Positions 26,061 to 33,393 of a stretch of DNA of 64,000 bases are shown piece by piece. Source of the DNA: CANIGN01 sp041391385 (GTDB lineage Bacteria; Bdellovibrionota; UBA2428); assembly GCA_041391385.1 (NCBI GenBank), contig JAWKOD010000002.1, positions 1 through 64,000 on the forward strand, written 5' to 3'. The notes below the pieces were generated by a model. The model was not told the DNA's origin and did no database searches. It saw only the letters and a list, made by a program, of their open reading frames with translations. The translations under genes and the position numbers were made by a program. Within the stretch, counting starts at the first letter, position 1; each line of letters opens with the position of its first letter.

Positions 26061-26582
26061 TTAGTGTTTTTGAAGTGAAAGTCCCTTGAGTTCGCTCAAG
26101 CGTTCGCTCAAATCAAGCTCCACGTCGTTTGCAGTTTCTAAATTTGACTTAACGTCAAGAATCAGTCGAACTGCTTCTTCTTGCAGCATTTCGCCCTTGG
26201 CCATTAATTGACAAATCATGCCTTCTATTTTGTCTGTTTTTATATACACGCTACTGTGCTGGGGCCAAAGATTTGACTCCTCATTACTACCTCCGGCACA
26301 AAGAGGAATTAAATGATCGATCTTAAAATTGTAGCGACCGTAACGGCGAATTTCATAACCGAGTGCTTCGTAGCGATCTATGATGTCCCATTTTTTTGAT
26401 GAGCTCACACTGCGGCTGCAATATTCTATCTTCTCTTCATATCTGAGCGAACTGCCATGTTCGCACAATGTTCCAATTGTGAGCCTAGAATCAGGCCCCG
26501 TCGGAAAAGTAGCACTCTGTCCTTGCGACAGAAAAAGCGTCAAAAATGTTAGTGTCCCAAAAATTTTAAAAAAATTCCTCAT
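26061..26582 (-). CDS. Secreted HNH-nuclease-like protein
   Basis: The 173-residue product has a signal peptide (FFKIFGTLTFLTLFLSQGQSA) and a compact domain with FKIDHLIPLCAGGSNEESNL around residues 86-105, followed by WPQH. The Asp89-His90 pair, the GGSN turn and the Asn104-Leu-Trp-Pro segment resemble the beta-beta-alpha metal site of HNH nucleases. Four Cys could form disulfides, as expected for an exported protein. In an organism that may feed on other bacteria an exported nuclease would make sense, but that is speculation. It is a single gene, downstream of mnmG on the same strand. Confidence 0.6.
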   Translation of the reverse strand: MRNFFKIFGTLTFLTLFLSQGQSATFPTGPDSRLTIGTLCEHGSSLRYEEKIEYCSRSVSSSKKWDIIDRYEALGYEIRRYGRYNFKIDHLIPLCAGGSNEESNLWPQHSSVYIKTDKIEGMICQLMAKGEMLQEEAVRLILDVKSNLETANDVELDLSERLSELKGLSLQKH

Positions 26583-26713
26583 ACCCTTAAGTAAAGCTTA
26601 TATTTTAGCAAAGAAAAACTAGTCGAGCCTTGCTGACAGAAAAATGGCAAAAGTGTCAGCTTCATGGCCCGGCGGGGCGTTATAAAACTTTTGACGTTGT
26701 TATTTTACTGACG

Positions 26714-28051
26714 TTATTTGCCGAGACAAAACTGACTAAATATTTCTGAAATATAGTCGTTCGACAATTCTTTGCCGCAACATTTTTTTAGCGCTTTATC
26801 CGCTAACTTGAGATCTTCCGCAACAAGCTCATAAGGGCGATCTTTTGACAGAGCCTCGTTCGCTCTTTGAACAAATTCTTGAACTTCACAAAGGAGGGAA
26901 TACTGACGCTCGCTGAGAAAAAATTCTACTTCTCGATCTTGTCTATATATATGTAGTTTTTTTAGAAGAGTGTTTTCTAAAAAGCTTCTCAGTTTTTTTT
27001 CTTCACTTCTTAAATCAAACGCCGTCAAAGAGTTAACTGTATCTCCGTAACTTGAAAGTTCAACAACAAGGGGATGCTTCGAAAGAAGTTTTTTAATATG
27101 TACATTTTCTTTTTGATTTACGGGTTTCACCCAAAGAACCGCATGGGCTTCATTCAAAAATTGTAGCGCTCTGTCGATTCCTCTTTTTTCTAAGGCGTCA
27201 ATTTTTTCGCCCTCAAGACCACGAATGCCCGCGGTGTCTACGAAAATAAAGTTTTGATTTTGGAGTTTAACTCTCGCCTCTATATAATCTCGAGTCGTTC
27301 CAGGAGTGTCAGAAACCAAACTTCTTTCAGAACCAAGTAACAAATTTAAAAGCGAACTTTTTCCTGAATTTGGTTCGCCCACAATTAGCACCTTGGGCTC
27401 ACGAATAGTAAGGCTAAAGTTTTGATAGGCCGTCAAAAAACGATCAAGCCGCTGATTAAGATAGAGGAGTTTTTCCTGACAGGACTCTACGTCACCTGCT
27501 TGCTCTTCAGAAGCTTCAGAAAAATCAATTGCGCTTTCTAAGCGACCACGTGCTGCTGTCAATGAATTGGCAAGTTCTGACAATATAGTGTCAGTTTCTT
27601 TTTGAGCTGACTCTGACAAGTTTACAAGTTTTGAAGATAACGGAGTTGCCGAGGCGAGACTAAGAGCTACATGCAAAGACTCAGCTTCTGCGAGCGTCAT
27701 TTTATCGTTAGCTAAGGCCCTAAATGTAAACTCACCGGGTAAAGCTTCAATGACATTTCTTTTTTTTAGTTCCGACATAAGAGATTCGCATATGCGATCA
27801 CTTCCGTGAACATGAAACTCAATAACATTTTCTCCGGTAAAAGATTTTGGTGCTTTAAAAAACACAACGAGGCCTTGATCAATTCCAAAAATGTTTTGAT
27901 GCTTAGCTAATCTGTCGTCAGCAGAAGAGAGTCCCAACTCTTCAGTAAGAGCGTCAAGATTCTTACCACTCACTCTATAAACAACAAGCGGCCCGCCTTG
28001 CGCGGTTGCTGCCGCTGCAATAGGAATTTCGAGCCGCTTAAAATAATCCAT
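26714..28051 (-). CDS. mnmE: tRNA modification GTPase MnmE
   Basis: MnmE is the GTPase partner of MnmG in wobble-uridine modification. The 445-residue product has the folate-binding N-terminal domain (APKSFTGENVIEFHVHGS), helical arms, and a GTPase domain with G1 GEPNSGKSS (225-233), G2 around DTPGTTRDY and G3 DTAG (272-275). The C-terminus is the usual FCLGK with its functional Cys. The G4 motif, normally NKxD, is not visible; the aligned segment reads VVELSSYGD (329-337). It lies downstream of jag in the rpmH-rnpA-yidD-yidC-jag-mnmE order. Confidence 0.95.
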   Translation of the reverse strand: MDYFKRLEIPIAAAATAQGGPLVVYRVSGKNLDALTEELGLSSADDRLAKHQNIFGIDQGLVVFFKAPKSFTGENVIEFHVHGSDRICESLMSELKKRNVIEALPGEFTFRALANDKMTLAEAESLHVALSLASATPLSSKLVNLSESAQKETDTILSELANSLTAARGRLESAIDFSEASEEQAGDVESCQEKLLYLNQRLDRFLTAYQNFSLTIREPKVLIVGEPNSGKSSLLNLLLGSERSLVSDTPGTTRDYIEARVKLQNQNFIFVDTAGIRGLEGEKIDALEKRGIDRALQFLNEAHAVLWVKPVNQKENVHIKKLLSKHPLVVELSSYGDTVNSLTAFDLRSEEKKLRSFLENTLLKKLHIYRQDREVEFFLSERQYSLLCEVQEFVQRANEALSKDRPYELVAEDLKLADKALKKCCGKELSNDYISEIFSQFCLGK

Positions 28052-28070
28052 TTAAGTAGAAACGAAAAAT

Positions 28071-28913
28071 TTATTTGTTACCAATGTTGTCGTCGATATC
28101 ATCTTCAACAACATCTGGAACGGCACGGTTTCCGTTGATCTCTTCGTCAGATCTATACTCATCAGCAAAACGAGCTCTTCTCACTTCGCCTGGAGCTGCA
28201 TTCGGATTTGCGCGAGGTCCACGATTTTGACCACCAGGTCCTCTGTTTGGACCGCGATTATTATTTCCTCTAGGACCCGCACCTTTTCTAAAGTCCCCAC
28301 GAGGACCATTATTATTGCGGCGCTGAGGACGATCGCCATTTTCACGCGGTGGGCGAGAAGTGTCTGTAATGAGTTTAATGCGAATACGCTTAAAGGTTCC
28401 GTTTCCAATACTTTCGCTTGTCACTTCACCTAATGTTGCAAGGTGAGTGTGAATAATACGGCGTTCAGCAGGACTAAGTGCAGGAATATAAGTAGGACGT
28501 CCGTTATTTTCGAGAACTTTTTTACGTGCGTCTTCCGCTACTTTTTTAAGTCCTTCATAATGACGATCTCTAAATCCTTCAGCATCTACCGTAACTCGGT
28601 ATTTACTTAAATCCGTCCCTTCCTCAACAGCCTTGTTAGCAAGACCTTCTTGTTTACGTAATACGCGCATAGAAATGTGCGCAATAGCATCAAGAATCTG
28701 AGTGTTTTCTCCAATCAAAGACAGGATGTCCCCACCCGTTACTTCAATGTGATGACTTCCATCATCTTTTTGATGTCTTTCAAAGTGAATGTCGTAACCC
28801 AACAATGGGGGCAGACCCGTTAGAAACTCATCAAGATTCACAGCAGTTGCCGCGCCTCTTTCGTCGTCCTTTGATATTCCAAATAAATTAAGAGCAGATT
28901 TAACAATGTTCAT
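28071..28913 (-). CDS. khpB: RNA-binding protein KhpB (Jag) with an Arg/Gly/Asn-rich tail
   Basis: From the ATG at 28913 (GAAAGATAAGA upstream) the product has 280 residues. It carries a KH domain (VTGGDILSLIGENTQILDAI) and an R3H domain (LSPAERRIIHTHLATLGEV). The last ~90 residues are rich in Arg, Gly, Asn and Pro with repeated RGP/RGN units, similar to RGG boxes that bind RNA loosely. The N-terminal Jag_N domain of many Jag proteins is missing. The gene follows yidC by two bases, the common genomic pairing. KhpB proteins act in post-transcriptional control of cell-wall growth. Confidence 0.9.
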   Translation of the reverse strand: MNIVKSALNLFGISKDDERGAATAVNLDEFLTGLPPLLGYDIHFERHQKDDGSHHIEVTGGDILSLIGENTQILDAIAHISMRVLRKQEGLANKAVEEGTDLSKYRVTVDAEGFRDRHYEGLKKVAEDARKKVLENNGRPTYIPALSPAERRIIHTHLATLGEVTSESIGNGTFKRIRIKLITDTSRPPRENGDRPQRRNNNGPRGDFRKGAGPRGNNNRGPNRGPGGQNRGPRANPNAAPGEVRRARFADEYRSDEEINGNRAVPDVVEDDIDDNIGNK

Positions 28914-28915
28914 TC

Positions 28916-30523
28916 TTATCTTTCCTTCCCTAAAAGAATGTTTTGGCTTGCCACCTGGTTCTTTTTCTTGAAAAGCCACTGCTGCCACATGCCAGCCAAA
29001 TTACTTACAAGAAAATAGATGTTTAGTCCGGATGGAAAATCTTTAGATACAAATCCAAAGACCACAAACATAACGCGAGAAATCCACTTCATATCAGGCA
29101 TCCCAGGCTGAGATGCGGTCGGTTGTGGATTCAACTCTACCGACGCAATTAAACTAAGAGTCCAAACAACTGGCAAAATATACAAGGGGTCTTTATACGA
29201 AAGGTCTGTAATCCAACCAAAGAATGGCGCTTGATAGAGGTTAACAGAATTTGAGAGCGCACTATTAAGGCCAAAAAAGATCGGTATTTGTAATACCACG
29301 GGCAAACAAGATCCAAGTGGATTTACACCTGACTTTGAATAAAGCTGACGAATTTCATTATTCATCTGCATCATTTGATCTTTATTCCCTTCGTATTTTT
29401 TCTTAATCGCCTCCATTTGAGGCTGTATTTCTTTCATTTTACGGCCAGATTCGAACATTTTTTTGTTCACAGGCCAGAGAAGCATTCGAATAGCTAAAGA
29501 TAAAATTATAATGGCTACTCCGTAATTATGGAAAATTTTATAAAGCGCTTCAAGCATCCAAAGCATGAAGCGGGCTATCGAGCCAAAAAAACCAAAATCT
29601 ATGGTGTCCGCTAAATCTTCACGAACAGAAGTAACTTCTTTAAGTTCTTTCAATGAAAAATAAACATCTAAGTCATAAGATATTTTTTTCTCTTCTGGAC
29701 TCCATCGAATTGGATAAGACAATCCCCAGTGAACGCGTTGCTCAGACAGTCCTTCCTTATAAAATAGACTTGGATTAAATCTCCCCTTTGGAAGAAGGGT
29801 TGTTGCAAAATACTTATCTCCCCAAGAAATAAAATCAAAGGGCCCCGTACTTTTCACAGGTTCTTCCCACAACGCTTTTTCCTTAATGTGAGATACTTTT
29901 TCATCTTTTTTCTTTAGCGTTAAATGTTTGTGATCAAATTGCGGGCCTTCACCTAACCCATCTTCAGTCTCAAAAAAGACCTCTCCATTAATTTCTGAAT
30001 TACTTTCAATACCTAAAGTTGCTGCTAACAATAATTTTTCAGACTGATATGTGAGTGAACATTTTACGCCTTCTGCTTCGCCAACAAAATTAAGTTTGCT
30101 TAGTTGCTTAAAGGAACTGAAGCAGGCCTGAACCTTTGGATTATTTGAAGTCCAATGAAGCCCCTTATCCGCTATACGAATAGGTTCTTTGAGCGCGGTT
30201 CCTCTTTTAAAATACTTTGTAAAAACGGCATCGCCAATTGCGCCAGTCTCATAGACAGAAAAATATCGCGTATCGTTGATCTCAATTTTTTCAGCCGTTC
30301 CTTTGTTTGGCGCGCTGAGGCCCAGTGACTTTTCGGCCTGGGCTGGAATTGCACCAGGAGTTACAGACATAGTTGCTTCTGAAGAAGCGCTTGAGGTTGT
30401 TTCGAGTGTTTTTTCTACTTTTGGCTTTGGGGCATATTTTTTATTATATGGGCCTAAAACAAAAACCTCATATGAGACAATCAATACAAGAATGGTGCTA
30501 ATTAAAATCCAATTACGTTTCAT
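28916..30523 (-). CDS. yidC: Membrane protein insertase YidC
   Basis: YidC inserts and folds inner-membrane proteins, including ATP synthase subunit c. The 535-residue product has an N-terminal anchor (WILISTILVLIVSYEVFVL), a periplasmic beta domain (about residues 60-310) and the conserved membrane core with the hydrophilic-groove Arg in the first core helix region. A coiled loop (GRKMKEIQPQMEAIKKKYEG) and SGVNPLGSCLPVVLQIPIFF are also present. Size and order match Gram-negative YidC. It overlaps yidD by the four bases ATGA. Confidence 0.96.
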   Translation of the reverse strand: MKRNWILISTILVLIVSYEVFVLGPYNKKYAPKPKVEKTLETTSSASSEATMSVTPGAIPAQAEKSLGLSAPNKGTAEKIEINDTRYFSVYETGAIGDAVFTKYFKRGTALKEPIRIADKGLHWTSNNPKVQACFSSFKQLSKLNFVGEAEGVKCSLTYQSEKLLLAATLGIESNSEINGEVFFETEDGLGEGPQFDHKHLTLKKKDEKVSHIKEKALWEEPVKSTGPFDFISWGDKYFATTLLPKGRFNPSLFYKEGLSEQRVHWGLSYPIRWSPEEKKISYDLDVYFSLKELKEVTSVREDLADTIDFGFFGSIARFMLWMLEALYKIFHNYGVAIIILSLAIRMLLWPVNKKMFESGRKMKEIQPQMEAIKKKYEGNKDQMMQMNNEIRQLYSKSGVNPLGSCLPVVLQIPIFFGLNSALSNSVNLYQAPFFGWITDLSYKDPLYILPVVWTLSLIASVELNPQPTASQPGMPDMKWISRVMFVVFGFVSKDFPSGLNIYFLVSNLAGMWQQWLFKKKNQVASQNILLGKER

Positions 30524-30756
30524 ATTCTATTCTTTAGGAGGTAATCATGCGCTGGGGGGTCAAACGTAAGTTTAGGAGTTACCCACCCATTACATCTAGA
30601 AATACGCCCGGCTATTAGAAGAAAATGTTTGGGGCTCCAGCTTTTTTCCATTAAATGCTCAGCATATTGCGAACAACTAGGTACAAAACGACACCCACAA
30701 AAGCCAAATGCATGCAAAATAGGCTTTAAAATGACTCTATATATAGAGAAAAGCAC
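30520..30756 (-). CDS. yidD: Membrane protein insertion efficiency factor YidD
   Basis: The family signature CRFVPSCSQYAEHLME is present, with the following GRISRCNGW and FDPP. I take GTG 30756 as start because it gives 78 residues, the family's usual size, and places the gene five bases after the rnpA stop. The open frame itself runs back to 30915, inside rnpA, and the extra part has no YidD character. The ribosome site at the chosen GTG is weak (GAAG), so translation may be coupled to rnpA. YidD is a small membrane-associated helper of YidC. Confidence 0.85.
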   Translation of the reverse strand: MLFSIYRVILKPILHAFGFCGCRFVPSCSQYAEHLMEKSWSPKHFLLIAGRISRCNGWVTPKLTFDPPAHDYLLKNRI

Positions 30757-30761
30757 CTTCG

Positions 30762-31139
30762 TTACTGTAATTTGGCCTTGAGCCTTAAGGCTTCGGACGT
30801 GAACTGAGGAGCCCAATCCTTGTAAAGTAAGGGTTTTTTGAGAGTTTTTGTACGGTTGAATCGAATCCATATATTTTGCCCTGGAATGTTTTGCTGGCCT
30901 TCGGAATAAAACCACTCTTTTACAAGACGTTTCCAGCGATTTCTTAAAACAGAAGATCCGCTGGTACGCGAGACGCTAATAAGTAGCGGCTCGGGGTTTT
31001 GCTTCCACTCAATAAGAGTTGCCATGAATAGAGAAGAACTTGGGGAGACCCTGCTAACAATGCGAAACCGTTCGGGTCTCTTTTTTGCATTTGCCTTCTT
31101 TAAAGGAGTCTTCGGACTCGCCGTCGTTTCTCTTTTCAT
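30762..31139 (-). CDS. rnpA: Ribonuclease P protein component RnpA
   Basis: RnpA is the protein part of RNase P, which trims tRNA 5' ends. The 125-residue product is divergent but keeps the diagnostic RNA-binding helix SSVLRNRWKRLVKEWF and the preceding strand LLISVSRTSG. It sits between rpmH and yidD, the nearly universal order. The start at 31139 gives a Lys-rich ~24-residue extension before ERFRIV, which may be natural or may mean a later start. Confidence 0.88.
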   Translation of the reverse strand: MKRETTASPKTPLKKANAKKRPERFRIVSRVSPSSSLFMATLIEWKQNPEPLLISVSRTSGSSVLRNRWKRLVKEWFYSEGQQNIPGQNIWIRFNRTKTLKKPLLYKDWAPQFTSEALRLKAKLQ

Positions 31140-31271
31140 CAGTTAATAAATCTAAGTCGTCATTTGAAAACTAAATAACTTCATTGCACCTAGAGTTGCT
31201 TGTGAACTTCACTTTGCGGGATTCGGACTTGGTAGTTGTCTTTGACTCAGCTACCAGATCAACGAATCAAA

Positions 31272-31436
31272 TTACTTCTTTTTTCCCGCTTTAGTGCTCA
31301 CAGAGACCGCAATTTTTTTGCGCCCTTTGCTACGTCTTTTGCTTAGGACCTTTCGACCGCCTGGCGTAGCCATGCGCTCCAAAAATCCATGAACTTTTTT
31401 TCTTTTTCTCTTGCTCGGTTGATATGTACGCTTCAT
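31272..31436 (-). CDS. rpmH: 50S ribosomal protein L34
   Basis: The 54-residue frame starts with MKRTYQPSKRKRKKVHGF and continues with LERMATPGGRKVLSKRRSKG, the conserved L34 sequence. A tail of about ten residues (VSVSTKAGKKK) is longer than in the 44-46-residue proteins of many bacteria. It is transcribed away from dnaA, with only 39 bases between the two start codons, and is the first gene of the rpmH-rnpA-yidD-yidC-khpB-mnmE series. Confidence 0.97.
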   Translation of the reverse strand: MKRTYQPSKRKRKKVHGFLERMATPGGRKVLSKRRSKGRKKIAVSVSTKAGKKK

Positions 31437-31475
31437 AGAGCTAAGCCTTTAAATCACAACTTTGAGAAGTACACA

Positions 31476-32660
31476 ATGCTCAAAGATATTGAGATGGACA
31501 TACAACAAGAGATTTTTCCTTTTGATAGCCTCGAAAAGCAGCCCCAGGGGTCGCAAGAAGCTCAGGACGCCTCAAATGCCTCGCCAGACGAAATAAATCG
31601 TTATTCTGGCAAGGTTGTTACTACTCAATTCGGCGAAGCCCTTACTCCAAAGTATTCTTTTGATACCTTTGTTGTCGGAAAAAGTAACCAATTTGCACAT
31701 GCATCGGCCGTTGCAACTGCCAACCGCCCAGGAATTTACAATCCTCTCTTTATTGTAGGGAAAACCGGCTTAGGCAAAACTCACCTTTTAAAAGCTATCG
31801 GCTATAGAATTTTGAGCGAAGTAAACCCTACTGCGCGAATTTGCTATCGTTCTACTCAAAAGTTTATTGAAGAAGTTATTCAATCTATTCGTCACGATAC
31901 TCGACATGAACTTCATGAGCGTTATCAACTTAATTGCGACGTACTTTTAATGGACGACATTCAGTTTTTATCTCGTTCCGTTTCGACTCAAGACGAATTT
32001 TTTAGAATTTTTAATTCCCTTTTTGATGGGGGGAAGCAAATTGTAATTACTTCCGACCGTATGCCTAAGGAAATTCAAGACGTAAATGATCGTATTATTT
32101 CTCGTTTTGAAATGGGCATGGTTGCGGATATTGATGCTCCTGAGCTTGAAACACGCGTTGCTATTCTAAAAGCCCGTGCTGAAGCAGATAAAATTACGCT
32201 TGCAGACGAAGTCGCACATTTAATTGCAACTTATGTAAAAGCAAATATTCGAGAGCTTGAAGGCTGTCTTACAAAGCTTGCAGCACATGCGGCTATATAT
32301 AATGAAGAAATTTCGGCTTCATTGGTTAAAAAAATTCTCAAGGGTTACGCTGGCGAACGCCAAAAGGTAATTACACTGGATGAGATTATTTCCGTCGTTT
32401 CACACTATTTTTCAGTTAAGTCTGCTGAAATCAGGGGGCCTTCAAGAAAAGCTCCAGTAGCAAAAGCCCGTCAAATAGTAATGTATATGGGTCGCGGTCT
32501 TGCAAAATTAAGTTGTACGTCTATTGCTGAAGATCTTGGCAATCGTCACCATACAACTGTTCTTCATGGTCAAGATTATGTTGAAAAGGCCATTTTAACA
32601 GATCCTGTTTTAAAAGCTCAGCTTCAACAAATTGAAGAAACTCTTACTAAAACCATCTAA
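31476..32660 (+). CDS. dnaA: Chromosomal replication initiator DnaA, lacking domain I
   Basis: DnaA binds DnaA boxes at oriC and opens the duplex. From ATG 31476 (GAGAAG upstream) the product is 394 residues, about 60 shorter than usual. Domain III starts near residue 58 (LTPKYSFDTFVVGKSNQFAH), with Walker A GKTGLGKT (95-102), Walker B LLMDDIQFL and sensor motifs. Domain IV keeps the DNA-reading helix NRHHTTVLHG. Residues 1-57 are a polar tail with none of the tryptophan/hydrophobic pattern of domain I, the part that normally binds DnaB and DnaA partners. Upstream DNA is rpmH on the other strand, so no longer form is possible except by overlapping it. An ATG at 31494 is an alternative start. 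Confidence 0.96.
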   Translation: MLKDIEMDIQQEIFPFDSLEKQPQGSQEAQDASNASPDEINRYSGKVVTTQFGEALTPKYSFDTFVVGKSNQFAHASAVATANRPGIYNPLFIVGKTGLGKTHLLKAIGYRILSEVNPTARICYRSTQKFIEEVIQSIRHDTRHELHERYQLNCDVLLMDDIQFLSRSVSTQDEFFRIFNSLFDGGKQIVITSDRMPKEIQDVNDRIISRFEMGMVADIDAPELETRVAILKARAEADKITLADEVAHLIATYVKANIRELEGCLTKLAAHAAIYNEEISASLVKKILKGYAGERQKVITLDEIISVVSHYFSVKSAEIRGPSRKAPVAKARQIVMYMGRGLAKLSCTSIAEDLGNRHHTTVLHGQDYVEKAILTDPVLKAQLQQIEETLTKTI

Positions 32661-32685
32661 TTTCTGTTTTACTCATTGTAGAAGT

Positions 32686-33081
32686 ATGGAAAAAGAACAA
32701 ACAACTCTTATAGATTTTTTAATTATTCCTATTATTTCTTTTTTAGCAGTTTGTGTCGTTTTGTATAAATCTTGTTACGAATATGCCGTTGTTGATTTAG
32801 ATTCCCCTAATCTCTTACTCGCTATCTTTTCTTGTTTTCCATATTTACTTCTTTTTGCTTTTTCATTTTTTGCAAAGAACCGCGCGCATCGACTTTCATT
32901 TTATGCCGTACTTGGCTTACTCGCTTTTATGACCGGCTTTGAATGGTTGGGTCCTAAAACAGTAGAAATGAAAAATATTTATTCCGTCGTTTGGTTTTTC
33001 CAAAGTGTCTTCATTATCCCTTTTCTTTTGTATGCAATAAAAGACCAGCCGAAAATTCCCTCAGCGGAAACTAAGAAATAA
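32686..33081 (+). CDS. Small four-helix membrane protein between dnaA and oriC
   Basis: The 131-residue product starts at ATG 32686 (TAGAAG upstream). It has four hydrophobic segments at about residues 9-30, 43-63, 69-90 and 98-120, separated by short polar loops, and a charged end (KDQPKIPSAETKK). No family is recognised. It begins 25 bases after dnaA on the same strand and ends just before the DnaA-box cluster, so it could be cotranscribed with dnaA. Most dnaA-dnaN intervals have no such gene. Confidence 0.6.
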   Translation: MEKEQTTLIDFLIIPIISFLAVCVVLYKSCYEYAVVDLDSPNLLLAIFSCFPYLLLFAFSFFAKNRAHRLSFYAVLGLLAFMTGFEWLGPKTVEMKNIYSVVWFFQSVFIIPFLLYAIKDQPKIPSAETKK

Positions 33082-33135
33082 TCGACTAGATCGCTTGTGC
33101 GGCTTGTTATTTGTGCTTTTTGAGATGGGATAACC

Positions 33136-33144
33136 TGTGGATAA
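33136..33144 (-). promoter_or_regulatory. DnaA box (perfect)
   Basis: TGTGGATAA on the plus strand is the complement of the consensus TTATCCACA. It is the leftmost clear box of the oriC cluster. Confidence 0.85.
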
Positions 33145-33158
33145 CTACGGGAAAACTC

Positions 33159-33167
33159 TGTGTATAA
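33159..33167 (-). promoter_or_regulatory. DnaA box (TTATACACA)
   Basis: TGTGTATAA is the complement of TTATACACA, which fits the relaxed consensus TTATNCACA. It is in the same orientation as the box at 33136. Confidence 0.7.
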
Positions 33168-33172
33168 GTCAT

Positions 33173-33210
33173 GGAAAACAATTGAATTACACATTATCCA
33201 ATTGTTTTCC
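33173..33210. repeat. 12-bp perfect inverted repeat within oriC
   Basis: GGAAAACAATTG (33173-33184) and CAATTGTTTTCC (33199-33210) are exact complements separated by 14 bases. The repeat lies between the left and right groups of DnaA boxes. No T-tract follows, so it does not look like a normal terminator. It could form a cruciform or bind a dimeric protein. Confidence 0.85.
33194..33202 (+). promoter_or_regulatory. Weak DnaA box (TTATCCAAT)
   Basis: TTATCCAAT matches the DnaA consensus at seven of nine positions and partly overlaps the right arm of the inverted repeat. It is weak on its own and is listed because it lies in phase with stronger boxes. Confidence 0.45.
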
Positions 33211-33215
33211 CTATG

Positions 33216-33224
33216 TTATCCACA
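33216..33224 (+). promoter_or_regulatory. DnaA box (perfect)
   Basis: TTATCCACA is an exact consensus box. The next box begins 12 bases later in the same direction, so two DnaA molecules could bind in tandem next to the AT-rich stretch. Confidence 0.87.
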
Positions 33225-33227
33225 GAG

Positions 33228-33236
33228 TTATCCACC
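33228..33236 (+). promoter_or_regulatory. DnaA box (TTATCCACC)
   Basis: Eight of nine bases match the consensus. It directly borders the AT-rich region that begins at 33237, the expected place for the box nearest the unwinding element. Confidence 0.75.
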
Positions 33237-33393
33237 TACTTTTTCAATTAAATTCAATAACTTAACTGAGTTACGTCATACAATTCATAGATACATAGAT
33301 ATTTCACTACAACTTTATTAATTAGAAATAGAAGAAGGAAGGGAAAACTTAGACTATTCATTGTAAAAGAATGCAATTAAGGTGGGGTAGAAA

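Larger units (their letters stand above)
33082..33393. other. oriC: Putative chromosomal origin oriC
   Basis: This 312-base gap between the membrane protein gene and dnaN contains no gene. It holds DnaA boxes at 33136-33144, 33159-33167, 33194-33202, 33216-33224 and 33228-33236 in both orientations, a 12-bp perfect inverted repeat, and then a very AT-rich stretch (about 33237-33330) that fits a duplex unwinding element. Position next to dnaA/dnaN, parS about 9 kb away, and outward gene orientation on both sides support the call. Confidence 0.88.

Noticed and set aside
26632..26660. Inverted repeat GCTGACA...TGTCAGC between mnmE and the HNH-like gene
   Set aside because: The loop is 15 bases and no T-run follows directly, so a terminator call is not supported.
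30757..30915. Longer YidD frame overlapping rnpA
   Set aside because: The added residues have no YidD character; a 78-residue start at 30756 matches the family and the gap to rnpA.
31202..31212. Palindrome GTGAACTTCAC in the rpmH-rnpA gap
   Set aside because: Eleven bases with a central unpaired base is expected by chance in a window of this size and it is downstream of rpmH.
31230..31256. Inverted repeat TGGTAG...CTACCA between rpmH and rnpA
   Set aside because: Six-base stem with a 15-base loop, too weak to call an attenuator or terminator.
31389..31475. Upstream extension of dnaA
   Set aside because: It runs antisense through the start of rpmH, has no ribosome site and does not resemble DnaA domain I.
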